Counted from the first letter of the stretch, positions 37,165 through 48,800 are shown. The stretch is 64,000 bases of DNA from Symbiodinium natans (GCA_905221605.1 CAJNDS010002384.1:1-64000), one strand, 5' to 3'. Made by a program: numbers and translations. Notes: a model not told the origin generated them from the sequence alone.

Positions 37165-37460
37165 TGGCCTTACCGACTGAACAAATGCCGGGTGTCATGG
37201 TCGACGTGTGCTGGACAAGCCACGCAACTGCCCTCAACAGGGCTTCCAAAAATGCAGGTCGGGAGCCCTCACTCTCGTCATAGCCAGTGCAGAACACGGA
37301 GAAGTGTGTGTTCTCCATGCATGGCCGACATAGCTGCACTGCCTCGAGGTTCGACAGAGGCCTTTGTTTGATGCTGCCCTCGACTGTAGTGACTATTGTA
37401 GCAATTGGTATATGCGTGTCGCGAAGGTTGAAGTGCAAAGCGTGCAGGCGGCTGGAAAAA
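37165..37460 (-). CDS. Exon upstream of PX domain, unrecognised
   Basis: The minus strand reads SSRLHALHFNLRDTHIPIAT, IVTTVEGSIKQRPLSNLEAV, GYDESEGSRPAFLEALLRAV and AWLVQHTSTM. It precedes the PX exons and may supply the N-terminal part of the same protein; the first PX strands were not found in it. Confidence 0.5.
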
Positions 37461-37839
37461 TAGTAGCACAACTTGAGAATGACTGAAGATACCGTTACCC
37501 CAATGTCAGCCACCGGTCCATGAAACTGACCTGTGCTTAGAGCCATGCACCTTTGCAGAACCACGTATGCAGAGAGGCCATCGCACTCATGCGCAGTTTT
37601 CACCACATGCCAGTTTTCAGCAGCACGCTGTCACTGGCAGAAGTCAACTCGGGATGGTGCAGAGTGTGCAGGAGTAGGCTTAGCTTAAAGGCTTAGCTCC
37701 AAGCTGAAACCAGCCGCTGGAAACCTGGGTCGCGATGGACGCATCAAAAGATAGTGTCCAACCTCACCTCCTAGATCTTCCTAGCGCGGCCCTGGCGGGT
37801 CATTGCCTAAAACTGGACTCCTTTGCTCAGGCCAGGCGG

Positions 37840-37960
37840 CGTTAACAAAGCTCGCGCTGACTCTGCTGTGCACGGCTCAGCAGTACCTCTGTGAGAAGTG
37901 GAGTCAGTCGGCTCAAGAACTCTGGCGCTTCAATCCTCACATTGGCTCTGATATCTGAGC
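37840..37960 (-). CDS. Small unrecognised exon
   Basis: The minus strand reads SDIRANVRIEAPEFLSRLTP then LLTEVLLSRAQQSQREL, ending in a stop. It is a convincing amphipathic segment in a region otherwise without genes (37.6-38.9 kb). Confidence 0.45.
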
Positions 37961-38155
37961 AGGCAGCCCCCTGGCTTGCACAGTGTCACCTGCCACACGT
38001 TGAAAGCCTGCAGATTTTGGTCACATCAGAGTTGGCAACTGCACTTTCCAGACGTGCAACACATCATGGCAATGCAGCGGAGGGTCAGCTAGCTCTTCCG
38101 GCACCGTGATGGGAATGCGGAAATCCTTGTACGCAGGATCTGGTCAGTTCTCTAC

Positions 38156-38222
38156 ATATGGGGTCCCTTTTTGGGTACCCTAAATAAGAGGGGCCGCCTT
38201 ATAAAGACCCCAAAAAGCGACC
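38156..38222. repeat. Foldback element, CTTTTTGGGG arms
   Basis: The left arm CTTTTTGGGTACCCTAAATA and the reverse complement of the right arm, CTTTTTGGGGTCTTTATAAG, pair with a few mismatches. Total length is about 65 bases. GGGGTCC words link it with the elements at 2.2 and 46.1 kb. Confidence 0.55.
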
Positions 38223-39199
38223 ATAATTTGAGAAATCATCATCTCAATGTGCAGCTGTGGCGCGTAGTCACCTGGCAGCAAAGCCTGGGCCAGGTCGAGG
38301 TGGATGAGCACGTGGTCCGCCTCAGGCCGTCGACACTCGGATTTCTTGTGGCCAGCACCGGTGCCTTACTGTACCAGCAACATCGAGCAACAGGATGCCA
38401 AAAGAATCCAAGACACAGTCATGTTGCACTGTGTTTAGTATTGATGGAGTCTATAATCACAAGTATCGAAAACTTATTCGCCTATTGAATTCCACTGCGA
38501 AACGAGGCCCCAAACAAATTTCGTGATAGGTAGTCAACGGGCCAGCCCGACTCACTTAAATCAATTTGTTGCGTCACCCTCTAGAATACAGAGTGTCCTT
38601 AGCAAGGCAGGAAAACTTCAGGCCTTCTACAAGGCCTTTAGGCCCTGAGGGCCTTGGGCGGGGCCCCCCTGCCCCCGCAAAACTTGGGGGGTCCCGCGCC
38701 ATGTTGTTGTAGAGGGTCCAAATTTGTTGGGGGGGGAGGGGTCCCTTACTAAAGACAGTGCAACATAGTAAGCTCCAGGCCATCCGAATGTCTGCCCAGG
38801 CATTCGCGCCATGGCTGCGTGACAGCGCAAGGCTTGGATTCAGTATTTCGATGCCGTGAGGGGTCTCCAACCTGGGCCGCCGTTGCTGCGTTTCACGGCA
38901 GCCCGCCGCGGAGACGCATGGACGATCGTGAATGCTCTCTCTGAGCCCGTTGCGTGTGCTTGAAATTTTCAGCAAGCGTGATCAGCACCTGTGGGCCATT
39001 GAGTTAGCCGCAATGACCCGTCTGCTGCAACCGCCGAGCCTTGTGACCATAGCCTTCGCATCACCCCCGCAACTAGGGCCCTGACTGACCCAACCAGCCC
39101 GCGCTTCACTTCTTGGCGCACCTCGAAACCTCACAAATTTAGTCTCCCCGCACGTTTCTGGGCTCAGCTGCTCGGCTAAGGGCAATGCCCACGATCACA

Positions 39200-39471
39200 C
39201 TGCTTGCCTGCCCAGCTTCAGCCGCCTGAGAAGATGCGACACAAGAGGAGCCGAGAATGAAACCAAAGGTCTGAGGCATATTATTGAGAATTATGGAGAT
39301 ATCGTAGGAGGCCATACGGATGCAAAGCTGTTCCGGGATCCAGGCGGTCCACCTCAATGGCCGAGGGCCCAGGTGCAGCTCACTTTGTAGCTGTGGGCCT
39401 GAGCTCAATTTGCATCCCGAAAACCGCAGCGCCACAGGCGACAAGATCGCCTCCACCTGTGCTGTTGACAT
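39200..39471 (-). CDS. Unrecognised exon
   Basis: The frame starts MSTAQVEAILSPVALRFSGC and continues LQSELHLGPRPLRWTAWIPE, QLCIRMASYDISIILNNMPQ and TFGFILGSS. The coding signal is strong; the ATG could be a true start. No family is recognised. Confidence 0.6.
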
Positions 39472-39519
39472 CTCAGCCTCAGACCCTCCACAGCGGTGGT
39501 TGCATCTTGCACCAGTCCG

Positions 39520-39780
39520 CTAGAACCTATTGCTTGCACTGCAGTCACTGGAGCCTGTGTCAGGATGTGTTAAGCAGCATGTGGCGCAGGGCTCGGACCA
39601 AACACCAGCAGCGAAAACATGTTCGTCTTCGGAGGTGCGCGTGGCCTGGAATGGCTGATGATGGCTGGTGGCCCGACGTTTGAGGTTAGGTGCACACTGT
39701 CCCCGAAGCTCAGCCACTGGCACTTTCGCCCCCACACCCTCGGAGCATCCAGGACTTGCTCCAAGCCATTTCAAAAACAA
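39520..39780 (-). CDS. Possible unrecognised exon
   Basis: A minus frame has AKVPVAELRGQCAPNLKRRA and VFAAGVWSEPCATCCLTHPD. The plus strand is also open with MFVFGGARGLEWL, so orientation is uncertain. Confidence 0.3.
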   Translation of the reverse strand: MFLKWLGASPGCSEGVGAKVPVAELRGQCAPNLKRRATSHHQPFQATRTSEDEHVFAAGVWSEPCATCCLTHPDTGSSDCSASNRF

Positions 39781-40223
39781 CAGTCAGATGCTTGGACCAT
39801 GGCAAAGGCATATGTGCCTGGCTGCAAGCCAGACGACAACTGCCTCAGAGATGCGAGGAGCATTGGTGCGTGCCCCTGCTGCCACTCAAGAACATTTCCA
39901 TCATGGCCGAGCGTGCGACAGTGCAAGAGATCCTGCCTCCGCTGTACAACCTTCGTGATGTAGCCGGGTAACACATAAGCAAACCCAGACTACTGTACTC
40001 GTGCTATGGGCCTTCGATAGGCAGCGAGATCTCTTGCAGTTGGGCTCCTGAGAGCTAGCAATCCAGAGCGAGCATGAGCGAGTAACACTAGTGGCGTCCT
40101 GAGCAATTGAGAACAAGCTCTGGTGGATGCAGCAGCCTGAACATGCCACTGCGCATGTTTGGAGCGATTTGCCTTGATTCCGCCCGAGACCCAAACTGTA
40201 AGCTTCCCCCTGGCAGCAGCTCA

Positions 40224-40450
40224 TCACGGAGCCGCAGCCTCCAACGGACTGTACTGAAAAGCGCTCTTCTGCAACGGCTTGTCTATGACATTCCATGACA
40301 CGGCTCGCCTGACCGTCAACTCAGATCTTGTATCAGGAGAGGCTGGGTACATGATGGCTACCTTTAGCAAGCCGGAACCCGACACACTGCACAGGTGATG
40401 CAGCCTTTCTGACCCCTCTACGCTTTTGCGACTCATGACATCGATATACA
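40224..40450 (-). CDS. Unrecognised exon
   Basis: The frame reads VYIDVMSRKSVEGSERLHHL, CSVSGSGLLKVAIMYPASPD and TRSELTVRRAVSWNVIDKPL. The strand-rich composition is convincing. No family is recognised. Confidence 0.55.
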
Positions 40451-40824
40451 CAACAGGCACAAGGACAGCGCGCTGCGCATCTGTAGCACGTCAATGCCCA
40501 GCTTGTCCTTGCTTGGTGGAGCGAGCGAGCTCGACGCATGGTTGAATGCTGCGAGCTGGGCAGGCTCCTCACCCCAACCGACCACCCCCCCACCTGCGCC
40601 AGCATAGCGTCACTGCGATATATGACTGACATGTGGACTTGGCAGCTGCAGAAACGTGCGGGGAACCTTGGTTCCAGCCGACCAGCAACCATGGAGTTTG
40701 AGATGGAGCTTTGGCTGGAGTTCGCACCTGTGCACTTCGCATAGGTGCCAATGAGTACAGTGTGTGCGTTGAACTGCACCGTGGTAACTTTAGACAGCTT
40801 GAGGCATGGTGGCTGAAGATGACT

Positions 40825-40867
40825 GTCCCTATCTACTATTCCGCGTACTTAATAAATTAATAGGGAC
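40825..40867. repeat. Short palindromic element, GTCCCTAT ends
   Basis: GTCCCTATCTACTATT at the left faces AAATTAATAGGGAC at the right. The TTAATAGGGA word is shared with the foldbacks at 12.5 and 30.8 kb. It overlaps the last codons of the open frame beginning at 40849. Confidence 0.5.
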
Positions 40868-40879
40868 ATCGTTGGGATC

Positions 40880-41400
40880 TCCTGGCTTTGCACGGGGCGT
40901 TTCAGGGCCCAGACTGCCTGGATGCTCAGCCCTTGCACGTCCGTGAAGAACGCTTTGATTGGAACCAGCTCCGCTGCCTCCTGCATTTTTGAAACGTATT
41001 TAAAATTTGCGTTACTATTTGGACAATCATGTGACAAGAGCCGAGAGGCCTGTTCATTTATCAGTGTCGGTGAGCAGCGAGCCACCATCGCCTGAGGTGG
41101 CATCGTGCAGAAGCTGCGCAAGAGACCGGCAGCTACGGGCACAAGGACAGTTTCAGTTCGCATGGGAAGCTTGCGCTGATTCCGCCCAGGCAATCTTCGG
41201 TGAAGCGGAAGCCTGTCGGCGCCACCTGCCCCAGCAGAATTCTTTCTGAGGGCTTTCAGACGCTGTGGCTGACTCTCTTCATGTGATGCAGCCAGAGTCG
41301 CCAGCGCCAAACGAGATGGCGAGGACGCGAGCAAGGATGCGGCCAGCTCAATGCTGATCACGGCTAACGGCGGACTCCTCTCCATGTTGATGACTACCAT
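40880..41400 (-). CDS. Unrecognised protein or first exon, ~180 codons
   Basis: The frame begins MVVINMERSPPLAVISIELA and continues ASLLASSPSRLALATLAASH, a basic Arg-rich stretch, PTLINEQASRLLSHDCPNSN and AELVPIKAFFTDVQGLSIQA. The hydrophobic start could be a targeting or anchor sequence. The frame closes within a palindromic repeat, so the true end is probably a donor upstream of 40880. Confidence 0.5.
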
Positions 41401-41481
41401 GGAGAAAGGAGACGTTTCGTTTCGACCTTGGCAAGCCGAAATTTACTAAAGTATTCTGGCGATACACTCCATTCCTAGTCA

Positions 41482-41640
41482 CTAGTCAATTTGCTGAATT
41501 GCCTCCACATTGTGCAGCCGTTGCTGACCACTGCTCTTTCGAGATGGCTTGCAATCAGGCTCTTTGCGCGGTCCTCGCAGAAGTGACTTCAACCTTAAAG
41601 GCGCATCCCATCTCAGCCGGGAAAGGGGAGCCAGCCGAGC
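41482..41640 (-). CDS. Possible unrecognised exon
   Basis: The minus strand reads RLKSLLRGPRKEPDCKPSRK and SSGQQRLHNVEAIQQID. It lies just below the exon at 41.7-41.95 kb. Confidence 0.35.
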   Translation of the reverse strand, partial: ARLAPLSRLRWDAPLRLKSLLRGPRKEPDCKPSRKSSGQQRLHNVEAIQQID

Positions 41641-41689
41641 TTCAGATGATGCACGAGTACAAAGAGAAGCTAGCGGCACTATACACTCG

Positions 41690-41850
41690 GCCACCCACTT
41701 GATAGGACGGCACAAGCTGCACGTCTGCCTACCATGTCAATGCTTCGGGGGTTCTGAGCCGCAACGTTTTTGAAAGTGTTCTCAACCTGGCACAACGAAC
41801 CATGCATCTCACGCCATCGCTCAGCCTCTGCTGACCCCCAACTGAGTGGC
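41690..41850 (-). CDS. Unrecognised exon
   Basis: The minus strand reads GSAEAERWREMHGSLCQVEN, TFKNVAAQNPRSIDMVGRRA and ACAVLSSGW. The helical composition is convincing. No family is recognised. Confidence 0.45.
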
Positions 41851-42299
41851 AGCCCAGCTGCACCCACCTGATGCGAGCCACGACACGTGCAATAGTGCTG
41901 AGATGTGTTGTCTTGCAGTGCGCACCTCCAGGCTGCAAACAACACCTGAGTGTCAGTGCACGGAGTCCCTTCAGGTACGCCGCATGCTCAGCGATGGTCT
42001 TTTTGAACTAAGCTGAGGTCGCCGTTGCAACGTTTCAGGTGCCAGTACCACAGTCACAACTCGGTATGGAACGTCTTGGTGTAAACCTCCACCGGCAGAA
42101 TTTTACGCGAGCCTAATTGTAAAAAACATGTTGGAATCATGTAGAAACCACTTCATGCAGCACCAGCAGGCAAGAAAAAGACGCACCTTCCCCAGCCACC
42201 ATCTCCAACCGAGTTCCATCGCCTGTCTTCTCGAAGGACAGTGGCACGATCCTGCCTGGTATAGGGTCGCTTCAGGATGCTTCAGCATGCTGGTTTGGC

Positions 42300-42372
42300 A
42301 ACCCTGACGCAGTCTCATCGCTCCTGTTTCCACGGACACAAGGCGGAAATTGCCCTGCAAGGCGCAGTACAT
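42300..42372 (-). CDS. Small unrecognised exon
   Basis: The minus strand reads YCALQGNFRLVSVETGAMRL then R, followed by loss of protein-like composition. It is directly downstream of the exon at 42.45-42.76 kb. Confidence 0.4.
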
Positions 42373-42449
42373 GGGCTTTGATATAAGGTGTATAGTTGGG
42401 ATGAAAACGCCCCTTTGTGCTAATTAAGCTTCTTCCTCTAATTCTTCTA

Positions 42450-42760
42450 GCCAGGCGTTGCCAAACATCATCGGCACTACTTTCCCAGTCGGCCTGCAAG
42501 ACAGTGAAGGGCTGGCAGGACATGCGAAGCGTCTCGTTCGGACCCGAACCCTCTGGGAAGCTCACCTCGCTGTGAGGTAAGCTGCTAAGCTCGCGAGAAT
42601 TCAGCTCACGGATCCCAGGAGCTTCTGTCTGAGTCCAAGATGCATCCATCTCCAGCACGGCACGGCCTCCGAGTTGAATCGGCCACAGCGACCTTTTCAC
42701 AATGCCGCAATTGCACTGGCAGCCGTCCCTCGCAAACGCCCCCCAACTGCGAAGCAAGGT
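42450..42760 (-). CDS. Unrecognised exon
   Basis: The minus strand reads GCQCNCGIVKRSLWPIQLGG, RAVLEMDASWTQTEAPGIRE, LNSRELSSLPHSEVSFPEGS and VLQADWESSADDVWQRLARR. The coding signal is strong. No family is recognised. Confidence 0.6.
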
Positions 42761-43371
42761 GCTGTGTGAGGTTGGGTGCATACTCACTCCGCAGGTTCGG
42801 GGCTCCAAGCGTGATATGGCCTTCGGAAGTCGAGCTTCAGTCTACTGCGAGGCTGTGGCATTTGGCAGGGGGCTCCAGCTCTCAGGTCTTGCTGGTGGAA
42901 GGCTTTCCTATGTTGTTTGTTGAAAAGTTTACTAAGTTTGGCTTTTCAAGGCGCGCAGCAGTGCTGCGGCGTATCTCTGCCTGGAATCTTTGTGCCGGTG
43001 TCAATGCTCCGCTTTCGGGCCTTATCTGCCGCAGGCATGTCTGAATAAAGGCACCGGCTGCGGGCAGCGGAAGAGAGAATCGGCTTGAAGGTACAGGTCT
43101 GCAGAGTGCAGAGGGGGCAAGGGCAGCTTCACTGAGATGCGCGCCACTCGGCTACCGGTGCCTCAAGGCATAGACTGGCTCGGAGTCATAGAGTCATAGA
43201 CTCAGGCAAAAGGCAATACAGCAACATGAGCCAAGACACGGCTTTGAGTCTCCAAGTGGAAGATGCAACGCCCACCAACATTTGGCAATTGAACGTTGTA
43301 GACTCGCAGATCGAGCAGCTCACGGTCCTCGACGAATGGCACATGCAGCATGATGGCATGGGCAGAATATA

Positions 43372-43450
43372 GGGGTAGGAATAATAGTATTCCCTTATGG
43401 CCCCTTTATGATTATACAAAAATAACCCTATTCAAATTTTAAGGCCCCTA
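43372..43450. repeat. AT-rich foldback-like element
   Basis: ATAGGGGTAGGAATAATAG at the left and GGCCCCTATGG at the right give terminal ATAGGGGNC inverted ends; the inside repeats CCTTATGGCCCCTTTATG. The pairing is weaker than in the other foldbacks. Confidence 0.4.
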
Positions 43451-43954
43451 TGGTACTGCTTACGTCGCTAATGATGAAGAGTCAGCGTCCTGCATGTCCA
43501 GGCTCACAAGCAAGACGAGGGAGGACTCCGATCCTCAGAAGCGGGGAGGCGTCGTGTGGCACTGTGCTTCTTGATTCTACTTCGTGCAATAGGATGCAGG
43601 CCTGTGCCTTTGAGTTGACATATCATATCTTCCGAGGAGCGGAGCTGAGAGGAAGAGGCATAGATGCATAGCTACGCCTGAATTGCTTCATGCCTGATGT
43701 CGGGCACTTGCCTGTGCACCTAAGAACACCCGAGACCCAACATGCACAGTAAAAATACGAAAGCCCTCACATCCGAACCTTCCAAACCCTCCATAATAAT
43801 GCTGCCTGAAGAATCGTATTGTTTCATCTTTACTCGTTCAAACCCCTGATTGGAGGCAGGGTGCGCTGGAGCCTGCCGCGACTGACGTAGGCACTGCTAA
43901 AGTCAAGCTGCAATGGCCAGGTCCTGGCCAAGCTCCGATGCTTGCCCCCCTAAA

Positions 43955-44122
43955 GGGCATAAATATAAATATAAATAAAGATAAATAAATAAATATAAAT
44001 ATATATATATATATATGTACGCGGTAGAAATAAATAAATAAATATAAATTTAAATATAAATATAGATAAATAAATAAAATAAATATAAATAAATAAATAT
44101 ATATATATGTATATGTATATAT
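43955..44122. repeat. AAAT/TATA microsatellite
   Basis: Runs of AAATATAAAT, AATAAATA and TATATA make up about 165 bases. Low-complexity Ile/Tyr frames across it are artefacts. Confidence 0.95.
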
Positions 44123-44682
44123 ACCCGAACAAACAGTCTGAGGACGAGACGACTCAAGCTTCAACAGTTCAGCATCTCCCGCAGCTCGGAAGCTCACCTG
44201 TGCTGCCGATGAAATCGTCCCTTTCTTGAAAGTTCGCATGTGGCGTTTTCAAAAAGCAGCTGAGCTGCAGCAACCTGTCTTGCACTTCGGGTTCCCGCAC
44301 TTCAGCCATTCTTTCATAGCACTCGTTGGCTGAGCAGTGGTTTCGGCAACTGGGCGCGGGGCGCCGACCACACTGGAACCTCTGCTCCGGTCAGCGCATG
44401 AGCTCAGGTGCGGTGTCTGCTTCCCTCTGCAGCTGTCAGCAACTCATCCGAGGCCGGCACGCTGCCCCACTGCCGCGGATGCCTGGAATGCTCCCGATAC
44501 CCGCGCTATACACCCTGAACCATAAACCTCTCGATTGTGCTGTCCAGGACCCGGGCTAGTGTGATGGACACCTCTGACAGCTGCTTTATCACCTGCCCCA
44601 GTCGCGCCCCAGATGCACAGTACAGGACACCCCGACATCGGGGGGCACATAAGGAATTCTCATAACCTCTGGCCCTTTCCGT

Positions 44683-44958
44683 TCAAGGCACAGTGTTCGC
44701 CCGGTGCTTCTTTCTTCCAGGCCTCCCAGCTGCGCCAGGCTCCTGCTTCGAGCACCTCCCCTTGCCGCAAATGACGCACCTCCACTGTGGAGGATCGCTC
44801 AACATGTTCGAAGGAAGGTAGTGATTCATGTGATTGGACCTATCATGACATACCCCAATGACACAGCCCAGTTGCGACTGTGTGCTCGGGAGGTTTCGTG
44901 CTATAAGCTTGCCAACCAGTGGCGCCAACTGCTGAAGTGGCCCCCCCCTGCCTGCCAA
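44683..44958 (-). CDS. Possible unrecognised exon
   Basis: The minus strand reads LGCVIGVCHDRSNHMNHYLP and SDPPQWRCVICGKGRCSK; the C-x-x-C-x4-C cluster might bind metal. The plus strand is equally open, so confidence is low. Confidence 0.3.
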   Translation of the reverse strand: MAGRGGPLQQLAPLVGKLIARNLPSTQSQLGCVIGVCHDRSNHMNHYLPSNMLSDPPQWRCVICGKGRCSKQEPGAAGRPGRKKHRANTVP

Positions 44959-45261
44959 TACTGCTCACCGAAGCTCCTGCCGAGACACCACAAAACTTCG
45001 TGATGTTTCTCTCATTTTCTCTCCATGTAAATAGGTTCGCTACAAGTTACCGGAGCTTTTGGGAGTCGGGCAGCGCTTCAACCAGCATGCTGGCATATGC
45101 TGGCGTACAGTATGTTCTAACGCTTCCATGTCTCCGTCTCGCAAGCTACTCACCCAGCCTCCGCGGGTTTGCCACCGCGAAGCGCAACGTTAGCATTTCC
45201 CCGGCGGGAAGTGCCTGATGCAACAGACTGCATACGAGGATTGCGACAACCTGCTATCTGA

Positions 45262-45530
45262 AATTCAAAAAGGACTCAACACTTCGGTATCTAGCACGAC
45301 GACTCCATGCAACTAGACCTGAATACTGTTGCACCTCCGTACTTGCAGGCAGCACGTGGAAGAGTACTTCGCCAGACGTACAGGCAAGTTCCTTGACAGG
45401 TTCGTCCAGAATATTTGGCCGAGGATGCTCATATGAAGACTTAGGCAATGACAACATTCGCAGGCATCCGGGCATTGAGCCAATCTGGCGTGATGCCTGA
45501 AGCGCACAACCATCTACCATCACCACGGAA
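45262..45530 (-). CDS. Unrecognised exon
   Basis: The frame reads VVMVDGCALQASRQIGSMPG, CLRMLSLPKSSYEHPRPNIL, DEPVKELACTSGEVLFHVLP and EVQQYSGLVAWSRRARYRSV. The coding signal is strong. Nothing is recognised from 45.55 to 46.08 kb. Confidence 0.55.
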
Positions 45531-46084
45531 AGGAGGATGTACATATGTGTTGCTGCCGGCGAAGCTGGTACTGCGCTCGTTCTGATCAGGACTTCAACTC
45601 TACAATGCGGCCTGGCAGTGATCCCTGCAGCCAGCCAACTTCAGAGCAGTCCGTCCTCAAGGTGCGGGGCGTCCAGTTGGTCCCAGAAAGTGTGATTCTG
45701 CAACTCTGAGCAAACCGGCAGGTATCCAGGAGGCAGCTGGATCTGCAGCCAATCATCCGGCAAAACCTCAGGCGCAGATCGACCGGTCAAACTATAGTGT
45801 GCCTCTAGCAGCCTTTATAGCATAGTCCAGCACTGCTTTTTCAGGCTCGCACCGCGTGGCGACATGTCATGGACACCAGCAAGTCTGGCAACAAAGCTTC
45901 TGCATCCTGACAGCGTTCAGTCCCCGTTATGCCCTACGCTGCATGTGCCCAATGTGAACTTACACATCTGGACAGAAATCCTTTGACACCACACCTGGTT
46001 GGGTTCTGTGAGGCCACCAGCACCGGGATCATACCTGCAGTCTTCCAGGCGGCTACGAAGAACTGCGGCTGCCTGTTCCGCATA

Positions 46085-46215
46085 CAAACCCCTGTTTTAG
46101 GTCTAGATAGGTTGGGGTTTATTAAAACAAGGGACCCCTAACACAGACCCCAAATACAAGTATTGGGGTTCCCTGATAATATGGACCCCAATTATAAGGT
46201 ACCCCTAAGTTCGGA
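46085..46215. repeat. Foldback element rich in GGGGTT/ACCCC
   Basis: GGGGTTTATTAAAACAAGGG (46113 on) pairs imperfectly with GGGGTCCATATTATCAGGGA read on the other strand (46160-46190). The outer words AACCCCTG and CAGGGTTTCC also face each other. It shares TATTGGGGT with the 2.2 kb element. Confidence 0.5.
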
Positions 46216-46994
46216 AACCCTGTCTAGATCAGCTGCATCTTGCCTTCCGATGGCCAGGTGCGCGAGCGAGTCGCACAACTGGAAGCTGAGAATCTGCGCA
46301 GACAGCTGACGGCATGCAGCTGTGGAGCACCAAGAACCCATTGGCATCTGCCACTGACTGTCTCGCTGAGCAAACTGTCAGTTTACCCTTCTCAGTGTTG
46401 GTTGGGATCTGGTCAATCTGGTTTCGCCGTTGGACATCTCTTGCTGATGATCAGGTCGGACTCAGAAAGTCCAGGAAAGACCCGGGATCCATCCGGCTTG
46501 TTTGCGTACACTTGAGGGTCAAAGCCGAGGACAACGAAGGCTAGCCTGGATTGACGCCAAAATGGATTAGACACCGTGCACACCACCGCCACCACACTCC
46601 GCACACCAACACCGCAACCGAAACACGTGCTCAGCCATGTTTGAAGGAAATTACACCACCCCCTGCCCCCCCCCCCCCCTTTTCCATGATATTCTCAGGC
46701 AACACACAACTCGACCGGGGGTGGGGCCAGTTTCATTGCCACAGCAAGCCGAAGAACGCTGGCTTAGCCCTCGTGATCATTACCTCCCAGCCTCGCCCGT
46801 GTCCAACTTCTTACCTGCGCCAAGGTCTTCGTAGGACCTACAGCGATGAGTCTCACTTTGACGCGCTTTGAATCGGCTTTGGCTCATGACTTCAGGGCTG
46901 GCTGTAAGGAGGGGGCTCAAGCTTCCAGGTGCCTTGTGGCTCTGACAACGCGACCTTTGCTTGGCAACAAGCGGTGACATAAGTGGCAGTGGGT

Positions 46995-47490
46995 CAAAAT
47001 TCGGGTTGTCGCGGGGGGTCCCCCGTCCCTCTGTTACAAGCCTTGTCGCGGGCAGGTTGTTTCATACCTTTGTCGCGCCGCTACTTTGAACCCAGTTTAG
47101 GGTTGGGGTTTCGGATGAAGGGTTTAGGGACCGCAGGGATTTTACCGGAGAGCCATTAAAGCCTGAACCCTGTAAATATAAACCCTGGGCTTCTCGTTCA
47201 AGGTTGTCCTACGGATGGGCACCTGCTGGCTCGAGCAGTCGCGCGGGTTGTCGCGGGTATGTCGCGCCCTGTCGCAGGCCTTGTCGCGGACTTAGAGTGA
47301 AAGTTGCTGCAGACACGCATCAAGGTCGCATCGAGATTGGCAATGAGAAAATTCAATGGTATTGCTCTCTTGTCGGGGGGGGGGGGTTGTAGCCTTGTCG
47401 CGGGGAGGGTTGTCGCGGACACGGCACGTCTGTTACAAACCTTTGTCGCGGAGGGACCCCCCGGTGCCTGTTACAAGCCCGGAAAAAAAA
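46995..47490. repeat. TTGTCGCGG-rich repeat cluster with telomere-like words
   Basis: The word TTGTCGCGG or GTCGCG occurs about ten times (for example 47008, 47043, 47072, 47247, 47283, 47395, 47409, 47444). The block TCTGTTACAAGCCTTGTCGC at 47030 returns as TCTGTTACAAACCTTTGTCG at 47429. GTTTAGGGTTGGGG and GGGTTTAGGG copies lie at 47095-47130. No gene is called in it. Confidence 0.7.
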
Positions 47491-47599
47491 CTCACCGCCA
47501 AGTAAGCGTCGAAGTAAGCAAACGCATGAAGTGTATAGGCATATTCGCAGGACCCTTGCATCTTCACGGCGTGCGGAGAGCTGCATCCGGATGCATCCA

Positions 47600-47802
47600 G
47601 ACTTAAGGACTTTTTGAGTTGTCAGTGTCTCGCTTGGGGCATCTAGGGGCTCTAGACTCTGGAACTCTTGCTTGGTCAAGGGGCGACTCGTAGTCTCAAG
47701 CAGTACTGCACACCTTTGAGAAGCGCGTTGGGGGCTTCCCGGAGGTTGATCACAAGCACATTGGGGGCCTGCCCGGTGTTCTAAAGGAGAGTGTGCAAGC
47801 AA
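47600..47802 (-). CDS. Possible unrecognised exon
   Basis: The minus frame opens MLAHSPLEHRAGPQCACDQP and continues CAVLLETTSRPLTKQEFQSL and EPLDAPSETLTTQKV. No family is recognised; the first half is Pro/Gln/Cys-biased. Confidence 0.35.
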
Positions 47803-47949
47803 ACAGCGGGTTTTCTATCACTTTGGCACCCACCTGCAAAGACCATTCGCACCCTCCGCTCCTCGAGAGCACGTCGCACTGAGCAGCGCAAACAAATAGC
47901 TACTTTCGCACACCATATCACGAATTCTAAGCTGAGTACGAGCACAGAT

Positions 47950-48800
47950 GGATGCAGTGCTCTCTAACCTCAGCCATGGCATATCTGAAGCTACTCAGCA
48001 TCCACTCATATTCAACCCAATTTGACCCCACGGGCCTCAGCTTCCGAGTAGGGGGTCAGCACAGCACCGTCGACGCCGTCGCTGAAAGTAACACCAGGAG
48101 GAGAGCGGATAGTGAGCGCATGCCCATGTCCTTCCACAGAAGCAAGGCGGCTTGGCCATCGTTCCGCAGTACGTCAGTGCCGCTTGAGCATGAAACACCC
48201 TTGAGCACGATACAACATACACCTGATGTGAGGCTTCATGTGTATATGGGCAGGAAAGGCGACCCAATAGCTGCGTTTACGCAATGTCCTGCCTTCAAGG
48301 GATTGGCTTGTCTGTGGCTGGAAGGTCAAGTTTACCTTGTGGCAGTGAGAGCGAAGCTGTGGGAACGAAAGGCCGGACAAGCACTCGTAAGGTCAAGACC
48401 AGGTTTGCCAGTGGCGACGGCCACACAAAACCTCGGGCCTCATCAGCCACAAGCTTTCTGCGCGGTAGACAGACTCTGAACCAGTGCAGACCTGGCAAAG
48501 CAGTGCAAGCAACTAGGCTCCCCTGCGCAAGTGAGCGCTTGCAGTGCCTTGTCCCGCTACATACTCTTGGCTGGGTGCACTCATGGCCTTGTCTGTGCCG
48601 TGGTGGGGTGTACGCTGCGCTCGCCCCACTCTTTCCGTACATAAGAGAACACGTGGTCGGTCACGACGTGCGGCTACAGCTGAATTGGGCTTCATTATTG
48701 AGGGCCCGTGGAACTCTTGCAAGCATGCTGCTGGGTCTAGCTCTGCACATCTGCAGCTTAAAGCTGGCACCGTAGCTAAGTTAACACAATTCACGCATCT
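47950..48800. other. Region open on both strands, status unclear
   Basis: Plus-strand frames (HVYMGRKGDPIAAFTQCPAF, LWLEGQVYLVAVRAKLWERK) and minus-strand frames both run for 100-175 codons. I cannot choose a strand. If the plus frame is real it would be the only plus-strand gene in the window. Confidence 0.3.
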
